DNA of 64,000 nt from an uncultured Eubacteriales bacterium. Its GTDB lineage: Bacteria > Bacillota > Clostridia > Oscillospirales > CAG-272. The notes beneath the pieces were generated by a model that was not told the DNA's origin, did no database searches, and saw only the letters and a list, made by a program, of their open reading frames with translations. The stretch spans positions 62,001 to 126,000 of the forward strand of contig CAKROZ010000003.1 in NCBI GenBank assembly GCA_934373635.1, read 5' to 3'. The position numbers were made by a program, and so were the translations under genes. This document shows, in pieces, positions 42,180 through 52,865 of the stretch. Numbering within the stretch: the first letter of the stretch is position 1; every line of letters starts with the position of its first letter.

Positions 42180-43217
42180 ATGCAAAGAGAGGACGGCATC
42201 GCCACAAAACGGCGGTATTTTGCCGCAGCAAACGGCATTTTCGGATTTCGGAATTATTTTTCGCGCGTATTCGATTCTTCCGCGTATCGACGTATTTTTG
42301 TTCTGAAGGGCGGTCCCGGAACGGGAAAAAGCAGTCTGATGAAAAAGATCACGCGGGCGTTCCCCGACGGGGCGTATCGGACGGAGGCGATCTTCTGTTC
42401 CTCCGACCCCGATTCTCTCGACGGTGTGATCGTCGAAGGCGTGGGCGGGAGGGTCGCCGTGCTCGACGGTACGGCTCCGCACGAGAGGGACGCGGTGATC
42501 CCGGGGGCGATCGATGAGCTCGTCAACCTCGGCGACGCGTGGGATGCGGGCGTTCTCGAGACGCAGCGCGAAGAAATTCTCGCGCTCACGAAAAAGAAGA
42601 GCGCGTGCTATGCGGACGCGTATCGTTATCTTGCGGCTTTCGGAAAAACAATAGAATATTCTTCGGCAGAAAGTGAAAATTGCAGGCTCGGAGATCTGCG
42701 AAAAAAGATCCGCTCGCTTCTTTTTGACTGTCGGGGAGAGGGTGGCGGGACGTCGTGTCGGCTGATCCGCGGCTTCGGTTGCCGGGGTGAGGTATTGCTC
42801 CCGACCTTCCGAGTGCTGTCGGAGAGGGCTTATCTGCTTCGCGGGTCGACCCCGCACAAGGCGCGCGTGCTCGCCGAGATGCTCCGCGTTTTCGAAGAGG
42901 ACGGGATCCCTGCCGTCGTCGCGCCTTCCCCGCTCGACCCGAGGCTTCTCGACGGGATTCTCGCACAGACGGAGGGGATCTCCTTTTCGGCGGTGGGAGA
43001 GGACGGAATTCCGTTCGATGCCGACGAATTCTTCGCGGAAAGAACGTGTGAGCGCGAGGGAGAGCTTTCCCTTCTCACGCTCGCGAAGGAAAGCTTCGCC
43101 TCGGCGTCGGAATTCCATTTTGCCTTGGAGGACATTTACAAAGAGGCGATGGATTTTCGCGTGATCGACGAAAAGACCGAAAAAATTCTCGAACGGATCG
43201 GGAGTCTGATCGGTTAA
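42180..43217 (+). CDS. PRK06851-like P-loop ATPase
   Basis: 345 residues. The first half has the start KRRYFAAANGIFGFRNYF, then FVLKGGPGTGKSSLMKK (Walker A), AIFCSSDPDSLDGVI, VLDGTAPH and DELVNLGDAWD. This is the pattern of a conserved Firmicute family of two-module ATPases annotated only as hypothetical. In the second module the P-loop position reads LLRGSTPHKARVLAEM, without GKS/T, so that module looks degenerate. The start at 42180 follows GGGAGG. Function unknown. Confidence 0.7.
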   Translation: MQREDGIATKRRYFAAANGIFGFRNYFSRVFDSSAYRRIFVLKGGPGTGKSSLMKKITRAFPDGAYRTEAIFCSSDPDSLDGVIVEGVGGRVAVLDGTAPHERDAVIPGAIDELVNLGDAWDAGVLETQREEILALTKKKSACYADAYRYLAAFGKTIEYSSAESENCRLGDLRKKIRSLLFDCRGEGGGTSCRLIRGFGCRGEVLLPTFRVLSERAYLLRGSTPHKARVLAEMLRVFEEDGIPAVVAPSPLDPRLLDGILAQTEGISFSAVGEDGIPFDADEFFAERTCEREGELSLLTLAKESFASASEFHFALEDIYKEAMDFRVIDEKTEKILERIGSLIG

Positions 43218-43230
43218 AAAGGCGAAAATG

Positions 43231-43268
43231 CTGCCCCGATCCCGGAGATTTCTCCGAAATCGGGGCAG
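43231..43268 (+). terminator. Terminator after the P-loop ATPase gene
   Basis: 10-bp CTGCCCCGAT/ATCGGGGCAG stem with an inner CGGAGA/TCTCCG hairpin. The T run is weak. Confidence 0.55.
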
Positions 43269-43306
43269 GCCATTGACTTTTCATAAAATCTATGGTAGAA
43301 TATCGA

Positions 43307-43331
43307 AGAGACAAAAAGGCTTGTCTCTTTT
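43307..43331. terminator. Short hairpin at the ackA 3' end
   Basis: GAGACAA/TTGTCTC stem with T4 on the plus side and TTCG on the minus side. It probably ends ackA transcription; see findings for a promoter-like sequence just before it. Confidence 0.5.
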
Positions 43332-44538
43332 ATCCGAGGCTCTTCACGAGTCGTTCGGTGTCCTCGGCAATGACGAGCTCCTCGTTCGTCGGTATCATAT
43401 AGACGGCGACGCGGGAGTCCTCTGCCGAAAGCTTAACGGGAGTCGCACTGTGACCGAAGTCGTTTTTCGCGGGATCGAGTCGGATACCGAGGAATTCGAG
43501 CCCTTCGAGCGCATGCGCGCGGATATAGGGGGTATGCTCTCCGATACCGGCGGTAAAGATAACGGCATCGAGTCCGCCCATTGCGGCGGCGTAAGAGCCG
43601 ATGTACTTTTTCAGCTGATAGCAGAGCATATCGAAGGCGAGCTTCGCACGTTCGTTCCCCTCCTTCATGGCACGCTCCACGTCACGGGAATCCGAGCCGA
43701 CGCCGCTGATACCGAGGAAGCCGCAGGATTTATTCATGTAGGTATCCATCTCGGCGGTGGTATATCCCTTCTTCTCCATCAGGAACGGGACGATGGCAGG
43801 GTCGATGGAGCCGCAACGCGTGCCCATCAGAACGCCGTCAAGCGGAGTGAAACCCATCGAAGTATCGATGCACCGTCCGTCCTTCACGGCACTGACGGAC
43901 GAGCCGTTGCCGATATGGCAGGTCACGAGCTTCGTGCCCTCGGCGTCGCGTCCGAGCAATTTCAGAGCCTCTCGTGCGACATAGCGGTGCGACGTACCGT
44001 GTGCGCCGTAGCGGCGGATTCCGTATTCTTCATAGACGTCATAGGAAACGCCGTACATAAAGGCTTCCTTCGGCATGGTCTGGTGGAAGGCGGTATCGAA
44101 CACGAGCACCTCGGGGACGTTCGGCAGTGCTTCGAGACAGCCGTAAATGCCCATCAGGTGCGCGCCCGTATGCAAGGGGGCGTATGCTCTGCACTTTTCG
44201 AGCGTGCGGATCACCTCGTCGGTGACGAGGACCGACTCGCTGAAATAGGGTCCGCCGTGCACGACGCGATGCCCGACGGCACCGATCTCATCGATGGAGG
44301 AAAGGCAGCCGAGCTCGGGGTCGACGAGTGTCGAAGCGACGAGACGGATTGCCGCGGCGTGATCCTTCATCGGAACTTCCTTCTCACACGACTTCCCTTC
44401 CGCCGTCTTATGAAGCAGGCGGGAATGATCGATGCCGATGCGCTCGCAGTTACCTTTGGCGAGTACGTCGCGGGTCTCGGTGTCGAACAGCTGATATTTT
44501 AAGGAGCTCGACCCCGCGTTTACAACAAGAACTTTCAT
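43330..44538 (-). CDS. ackA: Acetate kinase
   Basis: Interconverts acetyl phosphate + ADP and acetate + ATP, the energy-yielding last step of acetogenic fermentation. 402 residues. KVLVVNAGSSSLKYQLF at the start, VGHRVVHGG, HIGNGSSVSAV and GLDAVIFTAGIGEH are the family motifs. The start at 44538 was chosen because the in-frame upstream extension (to 44622) is not conserved and crosses the leader. No pta is nearby. Confidence 0.96.
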   Translation of the reverse strand: MKVLVVNAGSSSLKYQLFDTETRDVLAKGNCERIGIDHSRLLHKTAEGKSCEKEVPMKDHAAAIRLVASTLVDPELGCLSSIDEIGAVGHRVVHGGPYFSESVLVTDEVIRTLEKCRAYAPLHTGAHLMGIYGCLEALPNVPEVLVFDTAFHQTMPKEAFMYGVSYDVYEEYGIRRYGAHGTSHRYVAREALKLLGRDAEGTKLVTCHIGNGSSVSAVKDGRCIDTSMGFTPLDGVLMGTRCGSIDPAIVPFLMEKKGYTTAEMDTYMNKSCGFLGISGVGSDSRDVERAMKEGNERAKLAFDMLCYQLKKYIGSYAAAMGGLDAVIFTAGIGEHTPYIRAHALEGLEFLGIRLDPAKNDFGHSATPVKLSAEDSRVAVYMIPTNEELVIAEDTERLVKSLG

Positions 44539-44613
44539 TTTGTATCTCCGTTCTGACGCGCTCCGCAAGAATTCCCCGATCGGGATTCTGCCGCGCGTCG
44601 GTTGATCGTATTT

Positions 44614-44642
44614 ATTATACACCCGTTTTCCCCGCTATGCAA
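44614..44642 (-). promoter_or_regulatory. Promoter of ackA
   Basis: TTGCAT (44642-44637), 17-nt spacer, TATAAT (44619-44614). Confidence 0.82.
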
Positions 44643-44671
44643 GAACTTTTTACCAAAAAGGAACAGAGAAG

Positions 44672-45883
44672 ATGAAAAATGTCGCCATCGTCGCGGAGTA
44701 CAATCCCTTTCATACGGGACACGCGTACCACATTCGGAAGATCCGCGAAGAATTCGGCGAGGATGCGACGATCATCGCACTGATGAGCGGGACGTTCGTG
44801 CAACGGGGCGACATTGCCATTGCGGACAAGTGGGTGCGTGCCGAAGCCGCCGTGCGCGGCGGAGTCGATCTCGTGCTCGAGCTTCCCTTTCCCTATTCCG
44901 CCGCGGGGGCGGAGTTTTACGCGGATGCCGCCGTCTCTCTTCTTCTGTCCGTCGGAGGGATCGATGTGCTTTCCTTCGGCTCGGAGTCGGGCGACCTCGA
45001 CACACTGACCCGCATTGCCTCTCGTATGCAAACAATGGAATACAAAAGCGCGCTCTTATCGGCGCTCAAGGAAAAGAGCCCGAGCGGCTATCCCGAAACG
45101 GCGGAGGCGGTCTATCGTTCCCTCTATCCGAACGACCGGACGGAGAATTTCTTTCGTCCGAATAACATTCTCGCGGCGGAATACCTGAAAGCGCTCTCGA
45201 AAAGAGGTGCGTCCGTGCTTCCCCACACCGTTAAACGGGCGGGAGCGGACTACACGGCGACGACACTTACCCCGGGGGTACATCCGAGTGCGACGGCACT
45301 GCGGGCACTTTTGCGTTCGAATGACCGGACGGCACTCGAGCTTATGCCTCGGGAGAGCGCCGACGTCTACCGCGCGGCACTGCTTCGCGGGGAATGTCCC
45401 GCGGATGCGGAGCGTTTGTCCCCCGCGATTCTTTCTTTCTTTCGGTTAAACCCCACCCCGACCGTCTCGGATATCCGCGACGCGACGGGCGGTTTATATA
45501 CCCGCCTCGCGAAAAAAAGCCGCGAGGCAACCGGCATCACATCTCTTGCGTCCCTTTCGGAAACCAAAAAGTACACCAATGCGCGAATCCGGCGTGCCAT
45601 GTGGTTTTCCTTCTTCGGCGTTACCTCCCCCGAAGTATCGAAAGCCCCTGCCTATACGCAGGTACTCGCATTGAACGGGCGCGGACAATCCTTCCTGAAA
45701 AACGCAAAACGCAAAGCAGACATCCCGATTCTGACCAAGCCCTCCGCCATAGACGCACTGCCTCCCGAAGCCATTCCCGGGAAGCGGCGCGCGGACGCGG
45801 CGGACGAGGTTGCGGAGCTCGCGATGCCGAAGCCGAGAGCGGCGACCGCTCTTCTTCGGCATACGCCGTTTGTTCTGAAATAG
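44672..45883 (+). CDS. tmcAL: tRNA(Met) cytidine acetate ligase, TmcAL/YlbM
   Basis: 403 residues. Nucleotidyltransferase-fold enzyme that activates acetate with ATP and transfers it to form ac4C34 in elongator tRNA-Met. AEYNPFHTGHAYHI is the HxGH-type nucleotide motif, and ALMSGTFVQRGDIAIADKW and ELPFPYSAAGAEFYADAAV are conserved in the family. It is divergent from ackA, with start codons about 130 nt apart; both act on acetate, though this may be coincidence. Confidence 0.93.
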   Translation: MKNVAIVAEYNPFHTGHAYHIRKIREEFGEDATIIALMSGTFVQRGDIAIADKWVRAEAAVRGGVDLVLELPFPYSAAGAEFYADAAVSLLLSVGGIDVLSFGSESGDLDTLTRIASRMQTMEYKSALLSALKEKSPSGYPETAEAVYRSLYPNDRTENFFRPNNILAAEYLKALSKRGASVLPHTVKRAGADYTATTLTPGVHPSATALRALLRSNDRTALELMPRESADVYRAALLRGECPADAERLSPAILSFFRLNPTPTVSDIRDATGGLYTRLAKKSREATGITSLASLSETKKYTNARIRRAMWFSFFGVTSPEVSKAPAYTQVLALNGRGQSFLKNAKRKADIPILTKPSAIDALPPEAIPGKRRADAADEVAELAMPKPRAATALLRHTPFVLK

Positions 45884-45926
45884 CGATTTTTGCGGAATCT
45901 TCACGGCGTCTCTTTTTGTCGAAGCA

Positions 45927-45955
45927 CTTTACAACGGAAAAAGGGTCTGCTATGA
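45927..45955 (+). promoter_or_regulatory. Promoter of the 93-residue protein gene
   Basis: TTTACA, 17-nt spacer, TATGAT (45950-45955), about 57 nt before the start of translation. Confidence 0.75.
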
Positions 45956-46019
45956 TAGTTACGGAAGGTGGACATGCCGCCGACATTTTCCAAATCTCAA
46001 CGGAAAGGAGACTTTACAC

Positions 46020-46301
46020 ATGCTGAATGCAGATGGCATCAAGGGCGGTTTTCTCGAATATAAGGGAAGACCCCTCGTTCGACAGGAAAAGGATATCTAC
46101 TACGGAGACCTCGCGGAAAATTATCACGTACATATGATGATCATGACCGAGCGCGACTCCGGGAACGGGGACGAAATTCCCGACAAAATCGTGGTTCAGC
46201 TTCTGCGCCGCGACGGTTCGCCCGAGAAGCAATCGCTCTCGAACGGGCTCGCCGACGCGCTGGAGACCGCGGAAGCATGGCTCGACCGCTACAATAAGTA
46301 A
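46020..46301 (+). CDS. Conserved small hypothetical protein
   Basis: 93 residues, soluble, acidic and basic mixed, no membrane segment. Starts MLNADGIKGGFLEYKGRPLV, then YYGDLAENYHVHMMIM. It has a good AAAGGAGA ribosome binding site and its own promoter, so it is surely expressed. Similar short proteins occur in Clostridia without known role. Followed by two hairpins and a DUF3048 gene. Confidence 0.7.
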   Translation: MLNADGIKGGFLEYKGRPLVRQEKDIYYGDLAENYHVHMMIMTERDSGNGDEIPDKIVVQLLRRDGSPEKQSLSNGLADALETAEAWLDRYNK

Positions 46302-46317
46302 GCGGAGCGCCGAAACG

Positions 46318-46364
46318 GGCATATCCGAAGGAGGGTATGCCGGGAGGTAACCCCCTCGGGGGGT
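46318..46364 (+). promoter_or_regulatory. Two tandem strong hairpins in the gap before the DUF3048 gene
   Basis: First: 9-bp GGCAUAUCC/GGGUAUGCC with hexaloop GAAGGA (46318-46341). Second: 6-bp ACCCCC/GGGGGU with loop UCG (46350-46364). There is no U run, so not terminators of the usual kind. Possible processing or attenuation site. Confidence 0.45.
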
Positions 46365-46396
46365 ACGGACTTGCAAAAAAGAAAGGAATGGCAAAC

Positions 46397-47512
46397 ATGA
46401 AAGCGACAAAAAGCGGCAATCTCTACCGTGTGATTGTCCTCATCCTCGTCGCCACCGTCCTTGTATGTGCCGTAGGCTTTGCGGCGGACGGTTGGCACAA
46501 ATCTCCTGCACCGGACAGCGGAAAAACCGAAGAAAATAACGGTAATACCGATGAAAATACAGACGGCGGCAAGACGGGCGACTCTCCGAACAACGAAAAG
46601 GAGGAACCCGTCATTTATATTCCCAAATTTATCGATGCGCTCACGGGGCTCGAGACCTCGGAGACACTCGCAAAGACGCGTCACCTCGCCTTCGTCACGG
46701 AAAACACACAATATCTTTACGGAATGTCGAGCGCGTCCCTTGTGATGGAATTCCCCTATGAGGGGGGCGGGACACGCTATCTCGTCTATCAGAATCATCC
46801 CGAGGTGCTCGGAAAGATCGGTGCACTTGGTCCGTCGCGCGGCTACATGACCTCGCTCGTGAATTCCTTCGACGGAATTCCCGTCACGGTCGGCTCCGAC
46901 GACCCGAAGAATGTCAAGAGCGCCGAGACGATCCCGACGCTCGACCTCTCCCGCTCCGACTCGTTCGCGTATACCGAGAACACGGTCTTTCATTATACGA
47001 ACGGGGATCTGATCTCGGCGGCGCTCGCGTCATCGGGCATTTCCACCGTGCGGGGGGAGGACAGCGTACTTCCCTATGACTTTTACGAGTTCGGCAAGGA
47101 ACCCGTCCCGAGCGGAAAGTCCGCTACGACCGTCCTTCTTCCCTACTCGCAATCCAACGAGACGGAGCTTTACTACAACGCGGAAGCGGGGACCTACTGC
47201 TACTCGAAATGCGGCAATCGGAAGATCGACACTCTGAACGGTAAGAACATCACGTTCAAGAACGTGTTCCTGCTCTTCGCCGATGCCACGACCTACGAAA
47301 AGGCGGACGGCGTGACAACCGTGCTCGATACCGCCACATCGGGGAGCGGCTACTACATCTCTAACGGAAAACTCGTCGATTTCACATGGAAGGTGACGGA
47401 CGGAAGGATGGTATTTACCGGAACGGACGGAAACCGTCTCACGGTTGCCCGCGGGAACACCTACCTCTCCTTCTTCAAGTCTTCCATGAAAAGATCCATT
47501 ACCATTCAATAA
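46397..47512 (+). CDS. DUF3048 (YerB-like) exported protein
   Basis: 371 residues. N-terminal membrane anchor (YRVIVLILVATVLVCAVGFA), a low-complexity Glu/Asn/Gly linker (about 30-65), then DUF3048 domains. Recognised by IDALTGLETSETLAKTRHLA, the YGMSSASLVMEF stretch, KIGALGPSRGYM and the C-terminal FLLFADATTYEK with YFISNGKLVDFTW-like end. Extracytoplasmic; function unknown, in Bacillus YerB is a putative lipoprotein. The start was chosen at the MKATK codon; an ATG 9 nt upstream is equally possible. Confidence 0.75.
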   Translation: MKATKSGNLYRVIVLILVATVLVCAVGFAADGWHKSPAPDSGKTEENNGNTDENTDGGKTGDSPNNEKEEPVIYIPKFIDALTGLETSETLAKTRHLAFVTENTQYLYGMSSASLVMEFPYEGGGTRYLVYQNHPEVLGKIGALGPSRGYMTSLVNSFDGIPVTVGSDDPKNVKSAETIPTLDLSRSDSFAYTENTVFHYTNGDLISAALASSGISTVRGEDSVLPYDFYEFGKEPVPSGKSATTVLLPYSQSNETELYYNAEAGTYCYSKCGNRKIDTLNGKNITFKNVFLLFADATTYEKADGVTTVLDTATSGSGYYISNGKLVDFTWKVTDGRMVFTGTDGNRLTVARGNTYLSFFKSSMKRSITIQ

Positions 47513-47521
47513 GCTATTTTT

Positions 47522-47550
47522 TCGGGGCGATTTTCATTCTGCCCCGATTT
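47522..47550 (+). terminator. Terminator of the DUF3048 gene
   Basis: CGGGGC/GCCCCG stem with a T-rich tail. Confidence 0.8.
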
Positions 47551-47563
47551 TTTTATTTTCTTT

Positions 47564-47592
47564 GAATATTTTTTCATATTGCGGGAACACTC
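47564..47592 (+). promoter_or_regulatory. Candidate sigma-F promoter of spoIIR
   Basis: GAATA (47564-47568), a 14-nt gap and GGGAACACTC (47583-47592), which fits the sigma-F -10 pattern GGNNANANT. spoIIR is a forespore gene in Bacillus. No vegetative promoter is seen in this gap. Confidence 0.4.
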
Positions 47593-47625
47593 TCGGAAGA
47601 AAACGAAAAAGAAAGGCTCTTCGAT

Positions 47626-48216
47626 ATGAAAAAGAATATTCTGCTTCCGATCCTCGCGATCTTAGCCGCGACACTGCTGCTCGCCGTCATGCCGACGGAG
47701 GCGGACGCCGCCATCTACACCGACACGATCCGCCTGCATGTGCTCGCAAACTCGGATAGCGAGGAAGACCAAAAAACAAAGCTCGCGGTGCGGGACGATC
47801 TGCTTCTTACATACGCGGAGGTGCTCGGTGCCTCCCGAAGCATGGAAGAAGCGGAAGAGACGGTGCGCTCCCTCCTCCCCGCCATGCGCGAACATGTGAA
47901 CGGCTTTCTCGCGGCGCGGGGCGCGGATTACGGAGCCGAGATCACCTTTTCGGTGGAATGGTACGACACGCGGGTCTACGAATCCTTTACTCTGCCGTCG
48001 GGATATTATCCTTCCCTGCGCGTCCTGCTCGGTCGGGCGGACGGAAAAAACTGGTGGTGCGTAATGTTCCCGCCCCTCTGTCTCGACATGGCGACCGAGG
48101 ATGCCCCCGCGGACGACGGGCTCGGCGCGTACAGCGAGAGCGAGCGCCGTCTGATCTCGGGCGAATATCAGGTTCGCTTCAAGCTACTCGAGGTCATCTC
48201 GGGCGCGTTCCGATAA
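47626..48216 (+). CDS. spoIIR: Stage II sporulation protein R
   Basis: Secreted forespore signal that triggers SpoIIGA to process pro-sigma-E in the mother cell. 196 residues: N-terminal signal (LLPILAILAATLLLAVMP), IRLHVLANSDSEEDQKTKLAVRD, and KNWWCVMFPPLCLDMA, all characteristic of the family. Full length. Lies between a terminator and smpB. Confidence 0.95.
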   Translation: MKKNILLPILAILAATLLLAVMPTEADAAIYTDTIRLHVLANSDSEEDQKTKLAVRDDLLLTYAEVLGASRSMEEAEETVRSLLPAMREHVNGFLAARGADYGAEITFSVEWYDTRVYESFTLPSGYYPSLRVLLGRADGKNWWCVMFPPLCLDMATEDAPADDGLGAYSESERRLISGEYQVRFKLLEVISGAFR

Positions 48217-48232
48217 AAAGTGCGAAAACCCG

Positions 48233-48261
48233 TTGCATTTTTCCGCATCTTATGGTATGAT
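48233..48261 (+). promoter_or_regulatory. Promoter of smpB
   Basis: TTGCAT, 17-nt spacer, TATGAT (48256-48261). Confidence 0.75.
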
Positions 48262-48291
48262 AAGTAGGAAAGACGAAACGGAGGGCACGGT

Positions 48292-48774
48292 ATGCAGACA
48301 AAGAAAACGGACGGTCGGGTGATTGCGGAAAACCGCAAGGCACGGCACGATTATTTCGTCGACGAAGTATATGAGGCGGGCGTGGCTCTCTACGGTACGG
48401 AGGTCAAGTCGATCCGGGCGGGCGCCGTGAATCTGAAGGACTCGTACTGTGACATCCGCGACGGTGAGATGTACGCGCTCGGCGTTCATATCAGCCCTTA
48501 CGAGCAGGGGAACATTTTCAACCGTGAGCCATTGCGGGAAAAGAAGCTTCTCATGCATAAAAAGGAGATCATGAAGCTCGTGGGTCTTGTGACGCGGGAG
48601 GGCTACACGCTCGTTCCCCTTTCCCTTTACTACAAGGGGTCGCGCGTGAAGATGGCAATCGGTCTCTGCCGCGGCAAAAAGCTATATGACAAAAGAGACG
48701 ACATGGCGCGTCGGGATGCCGACCGCATGATCGAACGGCAGATGAAAGATCGACGCGGGAACGGCGAGGACTGA
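48292..48774 (+). CDS. smpB: SsrA-binding protein SmpB
   Basis: Binds tmRNA and brings it to stalled ribosomes. 160 residues with ENRKARHDYFVDEVYEAGVA, GTEVKSIRAGAVNLKDSY, and the basic C-terminal tail KRDDMARRDADRMIERQ. The tmRNA gene often follows smpB; here an insertion-element remnant follows and no tmRNA is visible. Confidence 0.97.
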   Translation: MQTKKTDGRVIAENRKARHDYFVDEVYEAGVALYGTEVKSIRAGAVNLKDSYCDIRDGEMYALGVHISPYEQGNIFNREPLREKKLLMHKKEIMKLVGLVTREGYTLVPLSLYYKGSRVKMAIGLCRGKKLYDKRDDMARRDADRMIERQMKDRRGNGED

Positions 48775-48777
48775 AAA

Positions 48778-49010
48778 GAGGCTGTCGCATAAAAAAAGAA
48801 AAAAGCGGTTATTCAGCACCGAAAGGTATTGAGTAACCGCTTGCTTTGTTGTATAATTAAGTGGAACCAAAACCAAGAACAAAGCAAGGAAATTGTGGCA
48901 CAATGAAGAACAAAATCAAGTAGTAATGCCATTAAATTTGAAAACTTCTGTTCTGAAAGAAAGACCATTTACGCCAGCCCAATATTAGGCTTTTTTATAC
49001 AGGAAAAATG
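48778..49010 (+). mobile_element. IS1182-family-like remnant (5' end only)
   Basis: Begins GAGGCTGTCGCATAA, a pattern seen at ends of IS1182-type elements, followed by a TTATTCAGCACCGA/TATTGAGTAACCGC region and a promoter-like TGTTGTATAATTAAG. A degenerate reading QNQVVMPLNLKTSV (about 48911-48952) resembles the transposase N-terminus and then runs to a stop. No full transposase and no right end are seen; asnB starts at 49032. A 13-mer of the end recurs at 35444-35456. Confidence 0.5.
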
Positions 49011-49031
49011 CTCATGCAACAGTACCTTTCG

Positions 49032-50612
49032 CTATTTTCCGCTATCGCCGTAATTGGAAAGTACGCGGGCGGATGGGTCTGTAACGGCACAACCTTTCCA
49101 CTTTGGATTCGGAAGCCAAAACCCCGGTATCATCTCCGCCTGACCGGGATAATAAGTTTCAAAGATGTCCCGATAAAGCAGGGATTCCTTGGTATACGGG
49201 ACGGCATAGGAGTATTTTCTGCACCCCGCTTCGAATTCTTCGTCCGTGTAACGTGTTTCCGCATATGCCTTCAGATCATCGACCATAGAGTGCCCCACCG
49301 CGTCGGAAAATGCGGCTTTTTCCCGCCACAAAATGTGAGGCGGCAAGAGCCCCTCCTTTTCGAAAGCATGGCGAAGAAGATACTTTCCCTTTCCGTAGGT
49401 ATTCATTTTCAGTGCGGGAGAGACCGCCATTACGTAACGGACAAAATCGAGATCACCGAACGGAACACGCGCTTCGAGAGAGTTTTCCGAGATGCAACGG
49501 TCGGCGCGCAAAACATCATAGGCATGAATCTCGCGGATCCTCTTCTCGGATTCTTTCTGAAATTCCTCCGCGCTCGGTGCAAAATCGGTATATTTATAAC
49601 CGAAAAGCTCATCCGAAATCTCTCCCGTCAAGAGGACGCGGATATCGGAAGTTTCATGAATGCTCTTGCAGAGGAGATACATTCCCATGCTTGCGCGAAT
49701 CGTCGTGATATCATAAGTGCCGAGAATGCGTATCACCGTCGCGAGAGAACCTATGACATCATCGGGTGTCATGTAGACCTCGGTGTGCTCGCTTCCGATA
49801 AAATCGGCAACATCGCGAGCGTATTTCAGATCAATCGCATCCTTTTTCATCCCGATGGCAAAGGTACGGATCGGCACTCGGCTTTTCTTCGCCGCGATTG
49901 CCGAAACAAGGGAGGAATCCAAGCCTCCGGAAAGAAGATACCCGACCTTTGCATCCGAAACAAGCCGCTTTTCTATTCCACGCGTCAATTTTTCGCGGAT
50001 GTTCCGTGTGACGGTCTCGAGATCGTCCGCAAGGACATGCGTTACCCTTGATATGTCTTCGTAGCAATGAAACACACCGTCCTCAAAATAATGTCCGGGC
50101 GGAAACGGGAAAACTTTCTTGCAAAGCGGAAGGAGGCTTGACGGCTCACTTGCAAAAGCAATACTCCCGTCCGCACCGTAACCGTAATAGAGGGGGCGGA
50201 TGCCGATAGGATCCCGCGCCGCCAGAAACTTCCTTTCGGTTCCGTCGTAGAGGATCAGGGCAAATTCCGCGTCGAGCATACCGAACATTCCCGTACCGTA
50301 TTCGCGGTAGAGCGGAAGAAGAACCTCACAATCCGAGTTGCTACGGAAGCGATACCCCTTCTTCTCTAACGTGCGGCGCATCGCTTCAAACCCGTAAATC
50401 TCACCGTTGCAGACCAAAAAATCGTCATCAAGGGAAAAGGGTTGCATCCCCTCGGCTGTCAATCCCATAACGGAGAGGCGATGAAATCCGAGAAGTCCGT
50501 GACCGGTATCGACGATTTTTGTATCGTCGGGCCCTCGAGCCACGGTCGCATCGAAAGCACTTTCGAACAATTCACGGTCAATGCTGCCTAAATATCCCAT
50601 AACGGAGCACAT
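49032..50612 (-). CDS. asnB: Asparagine synthase (glutamine-hydrolysing)
   Basis: 526 residues. N-terminal class II amidotransferase with catalytic Cys2 (MCSVMGYLG after Met removal) and ARGPDDTKIV. C-terminal ATP-pyrophosphatase: VGYLLSGGLDSSLVSAIAAK. Converts aspartate and glutamine to asparagine. It lies 67 nt after glnN; in that gap a CCGUG/CACGG hairpin is visible but has only a weak A/U tail. So glutamine supply and use are again paired. Confidence 0.94.
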   Translation of the reverse strand: MCSVMGYLGSIDRELFESAFDATVARGPDDTKIVDTGHGLLGFHRLSVMGLTAEGMQPFSLDDDFLVCNGEIYGFEAMRRTLEKKGYRFRSNSDCEVLLPLYREYGTGMFGMLDAEFALILYDGTERKFLAARDPIGIRPLYYGYGADGSIAFASEPSSLLPLCKKVFPFPPGHYFEDGVFHCYEDISRVTHVLADDLETVTRNIREKLTRGIEKRLVSDAKVGYLLSGGLDSSLVSAIAAKKSRVPIRTFAIGMKKDAIDLKYARDVADFIGSEHTEVYMTPDDVIGSLATVIRILGTYDITTIRASMGMYLLCKSIHETSDIRVLLTGEISDELFGYKYTDFAPSAEEFQKESEKRIREIHAYDVLRADRCISENSLEARVPFGDLDFVRYVMAVSPALKMNTYGKGKYLLRHAFEKEGLLPPHILWREKAAFSDAVGHSMVDDLKAYAETRYTDEEFEAGCRKYSYAVPYTKESLLYRDIFETYYPGQAEMIPGFWLPNPKWKGCAVTDPSARVLSNYGDSGK

Positions 50613-50679
50613 GGATTCTTCTCCTTTTTTTCAAGAATGTTTTACCGTGTACTCCGCAAGCGGGATCTCACGGTTTGCG

Positions 50680-52776
<2,097 letters not shown>

Positions 52777-52794
52777 ACTTCCTCCAAAAAAACG

Positions 52795-52840
52795 AAAAAA
52801 GAGCGAGAGAGCCGTCCGTCGGGACGCCATTGCCTCGCTC
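52795..52840 (-). terminator. Second terminator of the glnN leader
   Basis: GAGCGAG/CTCGCTC outer stem and CGTCC/GGACG inner stem with a U6 tail, ending about 10 nt before the ribosome binding site. Its 5' arm region contains GGC-AAUGGC-GUC, a weak third copy of the leader hexaloop (A1, G4) with only 3 bp. Confidence 0.7.
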
Positions 52841-52865
52841 GTTTTCGTATTCAAAATAATATCAT

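Noticed and set aside
48775..49031. tmRNA gene after smpB
   Set aside because: No tRNA-Ala-like ends or tag ORF could be found; the stretch fits an insertion-element remnant better.
50613..50679. Attenuator between glnN and asnB
   Set aside because: A CCGUG/CACGG hairpin exists but lacks a proper U tail and no hexaloop motif is present, so it is not claimed as a regulatory site.
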